DNA from: Marinobacter sp. C7
GTDB lineage: Bacteria; Pseudomonadota; Gammaproteobacteria; Pseudomonadales; Oleiphilaceae
Reading direction: 5' to 3'
DNA: 64,000 nt
NCBI RefSeq assembly: GCF_022343555.1
Contig: NZ_JAKQZH010000001.1
Location: 1,718,108-1,782,107 of the forward strand
This document shows, piece after piece, positions 45,513-54,125 of this stretch. Each line of letters opens with the position of its first letter. Within the stretch, counting starts at the first letter, position 1. A program made the position numbers and the translations under genes. The notes beneath the pieces were generated by a model that saw only the letters and a program-made list of their open reading frames with translations, did not search any database and had not been told where the DNA came from.

Positions 45513-45862
45513 TGACGCCTTTCTTGTTGTACGCCCTCGCAGGGGCCGCGTTGTGCAGCATCGGCCTGTTCGGTTTCATCCTCATCTCGCACTTGTTGCG
45601 GAAACTTCTGGCCTTCAATCTCATGGGTTCCGGGGTTTTCCTGGTGATGGTCGGCCTTGCCCAGCACCGCTCCGGACCGGATCCGGTGCCCCAGGCTTTG
45701 GTACTTACCGGCATTGTGGTTGCCATTGCTGCCACCGCACTGGCGGTGGTTTTGATCCGGCGCTATTACCATCTCTCCGGTAAGACTTCCCTTGAAGACC
45801 CTGCCCAGAACCCACCGCCGGCCCCGGGGCCACGCCAGGCCCGGGAGGCTCCGCACGAATGA
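45512..45862 (+). CDS. mnhC: Mrp-type antiporter subunit C (NuoK-like)
   Basis: A 116-residue NuoK/MnhC-type subunit: three helices, FNLMGSGVFLVMV and PVPQALVLTGIVVAIAATA, the classic NuoK block. The tail is Pro-rich and variable. Overlaps the B subunit by one base and the D subunit by four. Confidence 0.92.
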   Translation: MTPFLLYALAGAALCSIGLFGFILISHLLRKLLAFNLMGSGVFLVMVGLAQHRSGPDPVPQALVLTGIVVAIAATALAVVLIRRYYHLSGKTSLEDPAQNPPPAPGPRQAREAPHE

Positions 45863-47328
45863 CTCTCTGGTTGATGGCCGGACTGCTGTTCACACCGCTT
45901 GCCTGGGCAGTCCTGACCCTGCTTACCGGATTCAGACGGGGCAGGGCAATAACCTGGTTGGGAATAGTGATCCAGGTATTGGTATCGCTGGCTCTCTGGG
46001 CGGTTGTTGCCGCCGAGGGCGGCTTCCAGTATCCGCTTGGCGGATGGCAGGCTCCGCTGGGAATAGAACTGCGGATGGATGGTCTGGCGGTGACGTTTGT
46101 TCTCCTCACCGCGCTGGTCGCTGCTGCCTCCGGCCTCCATGCCGGCTTTTACCTGGATCCTGACAAGGACTGGCACCGGTATTTCTGGCCGCTGTTCTGG
46201 TTTCTGTGGGCTGGCCTGAACGTGGTCTGGCTGGGGAATGACCTGTTCAACCTGTACGTGGGGCTGGAACTGATAAGCCTCGCGGCGGTTGGTCTCGTTG
46301 CACTTGGCGGGCAGTCGGAGGCCTTGCGGGCTGCTATCCGCTACCTGATGGCTGCTTTACTGGGTTCCCTGGCTTATTTGTTGGGCGTTGCCTTGTTCTA
46401 TGGCCAGTTTGGCAGCCTGTCGCTCTCGGGGATTGCCTCCGCATTGAATCAGGACATCGCAGTTGAGGGTTCAGGTTTTGCCCTGATACTGATGTTTTTC
46501 GGTCTGGCTCTCAAAACAGCGTTGTTCCCGATGCACCGCTGGCTGCCACCGGCTCACGGTATCGCGAGATCTCCGGTCAGCGCGCTACTGTCCGCCCTGG
46601 TGGTAAAAGGGTCGTTCTATATCGCGGCACGGCTCTGGCTTGAGCTCGGAGCCACCCTGGGTTCTCTTGCCCTCGCTCAGTTGCTTGGAGTACTGGGTGG
46701 TATGGCGGTGTTCTGGGGTGGTTGGCAGGCGTTCCGGCATTCAAAACTTAAACAGGTAGTGGCGTACTCGTCGGTCGCGCAGATCGGATACCTGTTTTTG
46801 CTGTTTCCGCTCACCTGGAATACCACGGAAGCGGTGATAATACAGGCGCAGCAGGCCATGACGTTGCAGGTGATCAGCCACGCCCTGGCCAAGGCTGCAA
46901 TGTTTCTGTCCGCGGGAAACCTGATCCTGTCGGTGGGCAGCAATCGGTTGAATGCGCTGGCCGGTGTCAGCCATTTTCTGCCGTTTTCACTGTTTTCATT
47001 TGGCCTGGCTGGGGTATCGCTTATGGGCTTGCCACCCACTGGCGGTTTCGCCGCAAAATGGCTGTTTCTACAGGCAAGTCTGGCCACCGGTCAGTGGTGG
47101 TGGCTGGTGGTGCTTCTGGGCGGGGGGCTGCTGTCTGCGGCCTACGTATTCCGGGTGTATCGAGCCTCATTCGTCGAAGACTCCGATATCGATCATTTCT
47201 TTCACCCTTCCCGCCGCCTTGAAATCATCCCGATGATTCTGGCTCTGCTTTCCCTGGGACTTGGCCTGATGGCTGAGCCGGTACTCTCGGTGATGGCCCT
47301 GGCGTTCGCCAACGGGGAGGGCACATGA
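45859..47328 (+). CDS. Antiporter subunit D-like (NuoN/MrpD family), copy 1
   Basis: A 489-residue polytopic protein of the proton-pumping NADH dehydrogenase/antiporter superfamily, about 14 helices. Family sites include the lysine-containing helix LALKTALFPMHRWLPPAHG and VVAYSSVAQIGYLF. It is the first of three such subunits in the operon. It starts in an ATGA overlap with mnhC. Confidence 0.9.
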   Translation: MTLWLMAGLLFTPLAWAVLTLLTGFRRGRAITWLGIVIQVLVSLALWAVVAAEGGFQYPLGGWQAPLGIELRMDGLAVTFVLLTALVAAASGLHAGFYLDPDKDWHRYFWPLFWFLWAGLNVVWLGNDLFNLYVGLELISLAAVGLVALGGQSEALRAAIRYLMAALLGSLAYLLGVALFYGQFGSLSLSGIASALNQDIAVEGSGFALILMFFGLALKTALFPMHRWLPPAHGIARSPVSALLSALVVKGSFYIAARLWLELGATLGSLALAQLLGVLGGMAVFWGGWQAFRHSKLKQVVAYSSVAQIGYLFLLFPLTWNTTEAVIIQAQQAMTLQVISHALAKAAMFLSAGNLILSVGSNRLNALAGVSHFLPFSLFSFGLAGVSLMGLPPTGGFAAKWLFLQASLATGQWWWLVVLLGGGLLSAAYVFRVYRASFVEDSDIDHFFHPSRRLEIIPMILALLSLGLGLMAEPVLSVMALAFANGEGT

Positions 47329-48821
47329 CTGCCACCGCCCTGTTACCGGTTTTCGCGCTAATGACATCCCTTACTGCGGCTGTCATCATTTTCGCCCTGC
47401 CTGAGCAAAAGCACCGGCTTCGAACCTTTGTAAACCTTACAGCCGCAATCCTGAAGCTTCTTCTTGTCGGCCTGATGATCCGGGGAGTATTTCAAGGTAA
47501 GGCGTACGGGATTGCTTTTCCCATGATCCCGGGTGTGGAGTTCGTTCTCCGCGCAGACGCCCTGGCCATGTTGTTTGCGGGACTCTCGGCAGCACTGTGG
47601 CTGTTGACCACGGTGTATTCAGTGGGTTACCTGGAAAACTCCCCGAATCGAAGCCGTTTCTTCGGTTTTTTCAGCCTGTGTGTCGCCAGTACCCTGGGAA
47701 TCGCACTGGCGGGGAATCTGTTCACCTTCTTTCTTTTCTACGAGATGCTCACGCTCTCCACCTATCCTTTGGTGGTGCACCGCGGAACCGAGCAGGCATT
47801 GCGGGCCGGGCGAACCTACATCATCTATACGCTCGCCGGGGGTGCAGTCTTGCTGTTCGGGATCGCTTCGCTCCACGTTCTCTCCGGTGACCTCCCGTTC
47901 AGACCGGGCGGTCATTTTGCCGATATGGCTCCTGACCTGCAGATGCCCCTGACCATCGTTTTCGTGGTTCTGATTGCCGGTCTTGGCGTAAAAGCCGCCA
48001 TAGTGCCATTGCACGGCTGGTTGCCCGTGGCGATGGTTGCACCGGCGCCGGTCAGCGCGCTGCTGCATGCTGTTGCTGTAGTAAAAGCGGGGGCGTTCGG
48101 CATTGTCCGGGTGGTGTTCGAAATCTACGGCCTGGAAACAGCAGGTGCGTTGGGTTTGTTATCGGGATTGGCCGCCATTGCCGCGTTCACCATTCTCTAT
48201 GGCTCGGTAATGGCATTGTATCAATCCGACTTGAAGCGGCGCCTGGCATTTTCAACCGTCAGTCAGGTGTCCTATATCATTCTCGGGCTTTGTTTGGCGG
48301 GACCCGTGGGCGTAGCCGGCGGTCTGGTTCATCTGGTTCATCAGGGTGTCATGAAGATCACGCTGTTCTTCTGCGCCGGTAATTACGCGGAAACACTGGG
48401 GTTACACCGAATAGATGAACTTGATGGTGCAGGGCGGCGAATGCCGGGAACTTCCGTCGCTTTCACCCTTGCCGCATTCGGCATGATCGGAACGCCACCA
48501 CTGGCGGGATTCATCACCAAATGGACCATGGGGACCGGTGCTCTCGCAGCTGGCATGGACTGGGTAATTGCCGTCCTGGTGGTGAGTAGTCTGCTCAATG
48601 CTGCGTACTTTTTGCCGGTACTCAGAAGAATCTGGTTCGGCGAGCAGAAAGATCCATGGCGCGAGGAACGCCAATGGGGCCGCTCTGAAACCAGCGCCTG
48701 GCTGTTATGGCCTCCGTTGGTGACTGCGGGCTTCCTGCTATTGGCAGGCCTGCTGGCCTCGGCACCTTTCAGCCCGCTGGGATGGGTCGAGCTGATTATC
48801 ACGAGAGAGGTAAATCTGTGA
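47325..48821 (+). CDS. mnhD: Antiporter subunit D-like (MrpD family), copy 2
   Basis: A 498-residue polytopic subunit with YEMLTLSTYPLVVHRG, GLGVKAAIVPLHGWLPVAM and the STVSQVSYI helix; closest to MrpD/Mbh large antiporter subunits. ATGA overlap with the gene before. Together with copies 1 and 3 it could give the complex three proton/cation channels. Confidence 0.9.
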   Translation: MTATALLPVFALMTSLTAAVIIFALPEQKHRLRTFVNLTAAILKLLLVGLMIRGVFQGKAYGIAFPMIPGVEFVLRADALAMLFAGLSAALWLLTTVYSVGYLENSPNRSRFFGFFSLCVASTLGIALAGNLFTFFLFYEMLTLSTYPLVVHRGTEQALRAGRTYIIYTLAGGAVLLFGIASLHVLSGDLPFRPGGHFADMAPDLQMPLTIVFVVLIAGLGVKAAIVPLHGWLPVAMVAPAPVSALLHAVAVVKAGAFGIVRVVFEIYGLETAGALGLLSGLAAIAAFTILYGSVMALYQSDLKRRLAFSTVSQVSYIILGLCLAGPVGVAGGLVHLVHQGVMKITLFFCAGNYAETLGLHRIDELDGAGRRMPGTSVAFTLAAFGMIGTPPLAGFITKWTMGTGALAAGMDWVIAVLVVSSLLNAAYFLPVLRRIWFGEQKDPWREERQWGRSETSAWLLWPPLVTAGFLLLAGLLASAPFSPLGWVELIITREVNL

Positions 48822-50311
48822 TGATCACCGCTTCATTGTTGTTGATGACCGTCGTTCTCCCTCTGGGCTCTCTTTTACTGGCCTTCAGGCAACGATGGCA
48901 GAAAGTTTACCTGTACAGCCTGCCTCTCCTGCCAGTCCCGGCACTCTTGGCGGGACTGAACGCCGAACTCCAAAACTGGCTTGAGCTGCCCTGGTTGCTT
49001 CTTGATGGTACCTGGGGGCTTGATGACCTGCGGCAAAGCTTTCTTTTGCTCACGTCTGCGCTTTGGGCAACAGCTGGCATCTATGCGATTGGTTACCTGA
49101 ATACACGAAAACTAAGGGCATTCTGCGTCTTCTGGGCCCTCACGCTAACCGGAAACCTGGGCCTGATAATCTCTGTAGATCTTGCCAGTTTCTACAGCTT
49201 CTTTGCCCTCATGACCTTTGCGGCCTATGGACTGGTAGTCCATGAGGGCACCGCAGAAGCAAACCGGGCAGGGCGGGTCTACCTCACCATAGCAGTGGCC
49301 GGCGAGATGGCCCTGCTCACCGGTCTGCTAATGGCAGCACAGCACGCAGACAGCATCCTGCTTACCGAGCTGCCTGGCGCAATTGCGAATTACGACCGGA
49401 GCTGGTTGATCATCGGCTTGCTGGTCTCGGGGTTCGGAGTCAAGGCGGGGCTTCCGTTCCTTCATTTCTGGCTTCCGCTGGCCCATCCGGTCGCGCCAAC
49501 ACCGGCCAGTGCCGTACTCAGTGGTGCAATGATAAAGGCAGGGTTACTTGGCTGGCTCGTTACTCTCCCGATAGGAGAGTTATCACTACCGGGCTGGGGC
49601 AATACGCTTGTGGTTCTTGGCGCAACCGGTGCTATCGGCGGTGCAATGCTCGGGATGATGCACATCCGCCCGAAAACGATTCTGGCTTATTCGAGCATCA
49701 GTCAGATGGGGCTCATCACCCTGATGGTTGGCGCTGCGATGGCAAACGCGGCCCAGACAGCCACACTTCTGACTGCCATTACCTTGTATGCGTTGCATCA
49801 TGGACTAGCCAAAGGCTGCCTGTTTCTTTCCACGGCAATTAAAATGCCGGCAGAACGCCGGTCCCGCCGGCTCGTTTGGCTGTTGATTGGAGTACCCGGG
49901 CTTTCACTCGCGGGCCTGCCATTGACCAGCGGGGCCGCGGCCAAACTGGCCATGAAGGATGCCTTGAAGCCTGAACAGTATGATTTCACCTTGGCGGAAC
50001 ACTTACCCCTGATAATGTCCGCAGGTGCTGTTGCCACCATGCTACTGATCTGGCGGTTCTTCTGGGCGCTCCATCAGAGCGTTCGGACAGGGCCTAACCA
50101 TCGTTGCACATGGCTGGGGTGGCTGTTCGCTACGGGATGCAGTCTGGTGGCAGTCTGGTTCCTACCAGGCGTCTGGACTCACTCGGGACAGCCCTGGTTC
50201 GTTCTGACAGCGAGCGAGGGTTGGAGCCTGATCTGGCCAATCCTGATAGCCACGGCCATGTCTATTGGTTGGTGGATTGCGAGGGGACGCAAGGGCTCTG
50301 GTGTTGACTGA
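48821..50311 (+). CDS. Antiporter subunit D-like (ND5/MrpA-type), copy 3
   Basis: A 496-residue polytopic subunit with GFGVKAGLPFLHFWLPLAHP and LAYSSISQMGLIT. It starts at the ATG at 48821 overlapping the previous stop (ATGA) with GAGAGAGG upstream; a longer in-frame reading exists but overlaps the previous gene by over 100 nt. It lacks the long C-terminal domain of classical MrpA, consistent with the split DUF4040 and MbhE pieces upstream. Confidence 0.88.
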   Translation: MITASLLLMTVVLPLGSLLLAFRQRWQKVYLYSLPLLPVPALLAGLNAELQNWLELPWLLLDGTWGLDDLRQSFLLLTSALWATAGIYAIGYLNTRKLRAFCVFWALTLTGNLGLIISVDLASFYSFFALMTFAAYGLVVHEGTAEANRAGRVYLTIAVAGEMALLTGLLMAAQHADSILLTELPGAIANYDRSWLIIGLLVSGFGVKAGLPFLHFWLPLAHPVAPTPASAVLSGAMIKAGLLGWLVTLPIGELSLPGWGNTLVVLGATGAIGGAMLGMMHIRPKTILAYSSISQMGLITLMVGAAMANAAQTATLLTAITLYALHHGLAKGCLFLSTAIKMPAERRSRRLVWLLIGVPGLSLAGLPLTSGAAAKLAMKDALKPEQYDFTLAEHLPLIMSAGAVATMLLIWRFFWALHQSVRTGPNHRCTWLGWLFATGCSLVAVWFLPGVWTHSGQPWFVLTASEGWSLIWPILIATAMSIGWWIARGRKGSGVD

Positions 50312-50524
50312 ATCTGGAACGATCCTAATTGCGAGATTTGTGAGTGAATACCAGATTTAACATAATATACATTATACGCAGTACTGGATTATTTGCATCG
50401 AGGAACCAGGGTACAAATTGGACGACCACAGAAAGTGCTAAACTTCTCACTCGAGGCACCTACCTTACGTGAAAAGGACCTCCCGGCCATCTCCGAAAGC
50501 CGAAAACTAATGCTGCGGGTGTGA

Positions 50525-50740
50525 ATGACTGTGTCCAAGGCCAACCTGGTTTTCCTTGCCATAATATTGCCACTGGGAATCGTCATGGTCATTTGGACCA
50601 AGGAAATAGCCCAGGCTGTTTCTCTCCTGTTTGATCGAGAAGTAACGGCCTCAAATCTCGCCGTATTATTTTTGGTCCTATCCTTCCTTCTTCTCACAGT
50701 ATTTTCCGAAAAAAATGACAGCAAGGATGACGACGCCTGA
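50525..50740 (+). CDS. Small two-helix membrane protein
   Basis: A 71-residue protein with two hydrophobic segments (LVFLAIILPLGIVMVIW and LAVLFLVLSFLLLTVF) and an acidic tail KNDSKDDDA. Real coding is plausible because the pattern is a clean two-span membrane protein. Function unknown. An upstream AT-rich stretch (about 50355-50385) could be its promoter. Confidence 0.5.
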   Translation: MTVSKANLVFLAIILPLGIVMVIWTKEIAQAVSLLFDREVTASNLAVLFLVLSFLLLTVFSEKNDSKDDDA

Positions 50741-50767
50741 CCGTGCTGGAATCTCCCTTTATCCTCT

Positions 50768-50796
50768 GGGTCAGATGAAAGCCTTCATCTGACCCC
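50768..50796. repeat. GGGTCAGA-type hairpin repeat, copy 1
   Basis: GGGTCAGATGAA, loop AGCC, TTCATCTGACCC: 12-bp perfect stem in the gap before mqo. Almost identical arms recur at 59737-59766, so it is a dispersed intergenic palindrome. The GGGTCAGA/TCTGACCC ends recall REP elements mobilised by Y1 (RAYT) transposases. Confidence 0.75.
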
Positions 50797-50956
50797 ATCT
50801 TTCCGCGGACCAACCGCCAAACCCGTTAATCAGCACCGCCAAAAATGTTTTCGCCGGTAATCGCCGGACCTCACAGGAATTCTGCGTCCCATGACGACTT
50901 AGGTGAAAGGCATTAGATAAAATGGGTAACATGCTGTTTTTACGTGGATATGTTTA

Positions 50957-50984
50957 ATGTCCAATATTTGGGAGTATTGGACAT
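50957..50984. other. 10-bp inverted repeat near the mqo 3' end
   Basis: ATGTCCAATA, loop TTTGGGAG, TATTGGACAT: perfect arms 46 nt downstream of the mqo stop. It could be an mqo terminator stem (no T-run) or a protein-binding site. Nothing else coding lies in 50741-51030. Confidence 0.45.
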
Positions 50985-51030
50985 AAAATGTATCCCCCGC
51001 AGAACTCATCTCCAATTTGTTGGCCCCAGC

Positions 51031-52500
51031 TCAGTCCTGCTGTGATGCCGACGGCTTGATCCCCAACCGCTCATTAACGGCATCCCGGATTTCCCGGTAA
51101 CGCTCGGGATTCTTCGCCAGGGCATCCAGATTGTCTTCGGGGAATATCTCTTTCTTCTTTTTCTCCGCTTCCTCACTGGTAAAAATAGACGGCAAAAGCT
51201 GTTCCAGGCAACGCAACATGACCTCCGGCGATACCGAAGCACCGGGAGACGCGCCCAGCAATGTGCCGTAGGTCTTGTCACTGGAGACCAGGATCTCGGT
51301 GCCCATCTGCAGGTCCCCATCCCGGATGATCTGCACACGCTGGCCGGCCTCGACCGCCTTCCAGTTGAACTTCTTGCTAATGCCCGGCGCGAAGCTGTCC
51401 AACTCCTCGAACATGCTCTTTTCGCCCTTGAAGGTCTCTGAAACCAGGTATTTGACCAGCGGGAAGTGCTCAAGGGCGACATTCAGCAGACTCGGAACAT
51501 CGTGGATCCGCATTGAACGAAGGTAATCGAGGAACCCCCGCCCTTTCTCCAGCACCGGTTTGAACGAGGCAAACGGGCCAAACAGAAGGTAATACTTTCC
51601 ATCTGACACCCGCAGATCGAGGTGCGGGACAGACATCGGCGGTGCACCCACTTTCGCCTTCCCATAGGTCTTGGCCCTGTATTGTTTGGCCTGCTCGGCG
51701 GAGATTTCGGCCTGTAGGAAACGCCCCCCAACCGGAAAACCGGTGAAACGACGAGCAAAAGGCAGATGGCTCTTCTTCAGGATCGGGAATGCGCCACCGC
51801 CAGCACCGACAAACAGAACATCCGCTTTGTACTGGCGATCAACTCCCCTGCTCTGGGTTTCCACTAGCCAGCTGCCGGCCGGGCTGCGATGTACGCGCTT
51901 GACGTGAGTGCCGTATTCAATCTTTACCCCAAGATCGTCAACAGCGTGCCTGGCCATTTGCTCTGTCAGCGCACCAAAGTTAACGTCTGTACCCGTCTCG
52001 ATGACGGTCGCCGCCATCTTCTCATGGCGTGGCCGATCCTCCATGATGTAAGGAATCCAGCTTTTGATCTCATCAAAGTCTTCTGAATAGCGCATCTGCT
52101 CAAAGAAGTGATGTCCCGACATCTCTTTAAATCGCAGCTTCAGCTCCTGAATCGACGGCTCGGAGACGATGGTGCAGTGCTTGGTCTGGTTGATGAACGA
52201 TTTGGGATCCTTGATCGCTCCCTTCTCGATCAGATAGGCCCAGAACTGCTTGGCGACATTGAACTGGGCGTGAATCTTTACAGCCTTTTCGACTGAAATA
52301 ACCTCTTCGTCCACCGGCGTGTAGTTGAGCTCACAATTCGCCTCGTGCCCGGTACCTGCGTTGTTGAACACCCAGGAGTTCCCGGAACCGGGACCGTCCA
52401 GCCTTTCCAGAATGGTGATATCCAGTCCCGGTGCCAGTTCCTTCGCCAGGGTGGCGAAAGTAGTGCCCATTATTCCTGCGCCGATCACAATTACATTCAT
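51031..52500 (-). CDS. mqo: Malate:quinone oxidoreductase
   Basis: A 489-residue FAD enzyme that oxidises malate to oxaloacetate and reduces quinone at the inner membrane face. The N-terminal VIVIGAGIMGTTFATLA is the FAD Rossmann motif, and ERLDGPGSGNSWVFNNAGTGHE is an Mqo hallmark block. TGFPVGGRFLQAEI and QIIRDGDLQMGTEI are further family sites. GGGAAGAACGA precedes the ATG. Monocistronic. Confidence 0.95.
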   Translation of the reverse strand: MNVIVIGAGIMGTTFATLAKELAPGLDITILERLDGPGSGNSWVFNNAGTGHEANCELNYTPVDEEVISVEKAVKIHAQFNVAKQFWAYLIEKGAIKDPKSFINQTKHCTIVSEPSIQELKLRFKEMSGHHFFEQMRYSEDFDEIKSWIPYIMEDRPRHEKMAATVIETGTDVNFGALTEQMARHAVDDLGVKIEYGTHVKRVHRSPAGSWLVETQSRGVDRQYKADVLFVGAGGGAFPILKKSHLPFARRFTGFPVGGRFLQAEISAEQAKQYRAKTYGKAKVGAPPMSVPHLDLRVSDGKYYLLFGPFASFKPVLEKGRGFLDYLRSMRIHDVPSLLNVALEHFPLVKYLVSETFKGEKSMFEELDSFAPGISKKFNWKAVEAGQRVQIIRDGDLQMGTEILVSSDKTYGTLLGASPGASVSPEVMLRCLEQLLPSIFTSEEAEKKKKEIFPEDNLDALAKNPERYREIRDAVNERLGIKPSASQQD

Positions 52501-52566
52501 TCGTTCTTCCCGTCAGAGTCAACATTCTGAAATTATTCGGCAAAGCTTACTTCGATGACGGTAGCA

Positions 52567-52591
52567 CGCTTTTTCTGTAGACGAAAAAGCG
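52567..52591. promoter_or_regulatory. Hairpin in the mqo / recombinase gap
   Basis: CGCTTTTTC, loop TGTAGAC, GAAAAAGCG: 9-bp arms about 67 nt upstream of the mqo start, within an AT-richer 300-nt gap. Either an operator or a terminator-like stem; no further structure seen in the gap. Confidence 0.35.
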
Positions 52592-52800
52592 CTCGGCTGA
52601 GCATCGACCGACATTCTGATGCTGCTCTTGCTTGATTTGGACCACGAACTTAACACTTTTTGAGGAACCTCGAATCGACTAGTTATGCTAGACTCCGCTT
52701 CAAATTTGCTTAGCACTTTGTGTGAAACTTACTCCGTAACCTATTGATTCCTCGCGCCGACGATTTAGCACTCACTGTAGTCGCCCAAAAGACGCCTCGC

Positions 52801-54069
52801 ATGAACTCAAGAGCCAGATTTCCCGGTTTTCCCTTGTTCGATACCGCCGAACTCATCCACGAACAGGCCGATCTCGAGCTCTATCCGGACCTGCAGGCGG
52901 CTTTGGCTGCGCTCCCGATCGATCACGGGTCAGCCCTGAAAGATTTCAGTATCTCCCACAAGTTCCTGGTGAAATACAGCGATGTTTCAGGGACTTATAG
53001 CCGATTTCGAAGCGAGATTCAGAGGTTTCTGAATTACACCTGGTTGATCGCAAAACGGCGGCTTTCACAGGCAGATACCGACCTTGTCAGCAGCTATTTC
53101 ACCTTCCTGAAAACGCCGCCGGCACCGTGGGTGTCCCGGGGGATCTACCCCGCCTTCATCAGCGATAATGACCAGCGTTTTTTCAATCCACAGTGGCGCC
53201 CCATGGCCCTGCGGTCCAAGGACACCAACGCGCCCTACTCCATAACGCAGGCAAGCCTGAATGCCAGCCGGACAGCCTTGCAGACTTTTTTCAAATACCT
53301 GGTGACACAGGATTACCTGCAACGAAACCCGTTACTTGATGTCCGCAAACGGGACCGGAGTGCCAAACCGAACCTTAATCAGGACAAAGATGCCGAAGTG
53401 CGGCGACTAACGGACTGGCAGTGGTCGTATCTGCTGGAAACACTCACGGCACTGGCCAGCACCGATGTCAGATATGAGCGCCATCTTTTCGTGATCGTGA
53501 CCATGAAAAGCCTGTTTCTGCGAGTCAGTGAATTGGCCCCAAGACCCGTGGACCGAGGCCAAATCAGAACGCCCACATTCGGCGATTTCAGGCGAACCAT
53601 CGTCGACGGGGAACCCTACTGGGTCTACTCGGTCTTCGGCAAGGGCGACAAGACCCGTCAGGTCACGCTCCCGGATGCATATCTCAGCTACCTGAAGCGG
53701 TGGCGTAACCATCTGGGACTGACGTCCCCTCTGCCCGTTCCGGGCGATTCAACGCCCATCCTTCCGTCCAAAAAGGGAGATGCCATAGGTAAAAGGCAGG
53801 TTCAGCGGATCTATGAGCAGGCAATGGTTGCCACCGCCGACCGCATGGAGCAGGAAGGATACCGAGACGAAGCCAAACAGATGCTGGCCATTCGATCCGA
53901 AACCCACTACCTCCGACATACCGGCGCCAGCCAGGCGATTGAAGCGGGTGGTGATATCCGGCATATCAGCGAAGAGCTCGGTCACGCCAATGCAACTTTC
54001 ACCGAATCGGTTTACGTCAATTCTGAGCAGGCGCGCAGACGTAGCGAGGGTCGAAGACGACTGGTGTGA
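52801..54069 (+). CDS. Tyrosine-type recombinase/integrase, solitary
   Basis: About 422 residues from the ATG at 52801 (a TTG at 52744 would add 19). The C-terminal catalytic domain has the Arg in SLFLRVSELAPRP, Lys in FGKGDKTRQVTL, the H-x-x-R box HYLRHTGAS, and LGHANATFTESVYV with the nucleophile Tyr. The N-terminal part is the SAM-like core-binding region. No phage, transposase or attachment-site genes surround it. It may be a chromosomal recombinase or the remnant of a mobile element; its flanks are ordinary metabolic genes. Start uncertain, no good ribosome site. Confidence 0.82.
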   Translation: MNSRARFPGFPLFDTAELIHEQADLELYPDLQAALAALPIDHGSALKDFSISHKFLVKYSDVSGTYSRFRSEIQRFLNYTWLIAKRRLSQADTDLVSSYFTFLKTPPAPWVSRGIYPAFISDNDQRFFNPQWRPMALRSKDTNAPYSITQASLNASRTALQTFFKYLVTQDYLQRNPLLDVRKRDRSAKPNLNQDKDAEVRRLTDWQWSYLLETLTALASTDVRYERHLFVIVTMKSLFLRVSELAPRPVDRGQIRTPTFGDFRRTIVDGEPYWVYSVFGKGDKTRQVTLPDAYLSYLKRWRNHLGLTSPLPVPGDSTPILPSKKGDAIGKRQVQRIYEQAMVATADRMEQEGYRDEAKQMLAIRSETHYLRHTGASQAIEAGGDIRHISEELGHANATFTESVYVNSEQARRRSEGRRRLV

Positions 54070-54125
54070 GCCAAGGGATCAGCTAACTGGCGTTTGAAGT
54101 GTTCTCATTTTCCTGAGCCGCACGG

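Noticed and set aside
50389..50724. 111-codon minus-strand frame opposite the small membrane protein
   Set aside because: No hydrophobic or domain pattern; the plus-strand product is a clean two-helix protein, so only that one was kept.
52500..54100. Prophage or integrative element around the recombinase
   Set aside because: No structural, replication or transposition genes and no direct repeats seen; only a lone recombinase can be supported.
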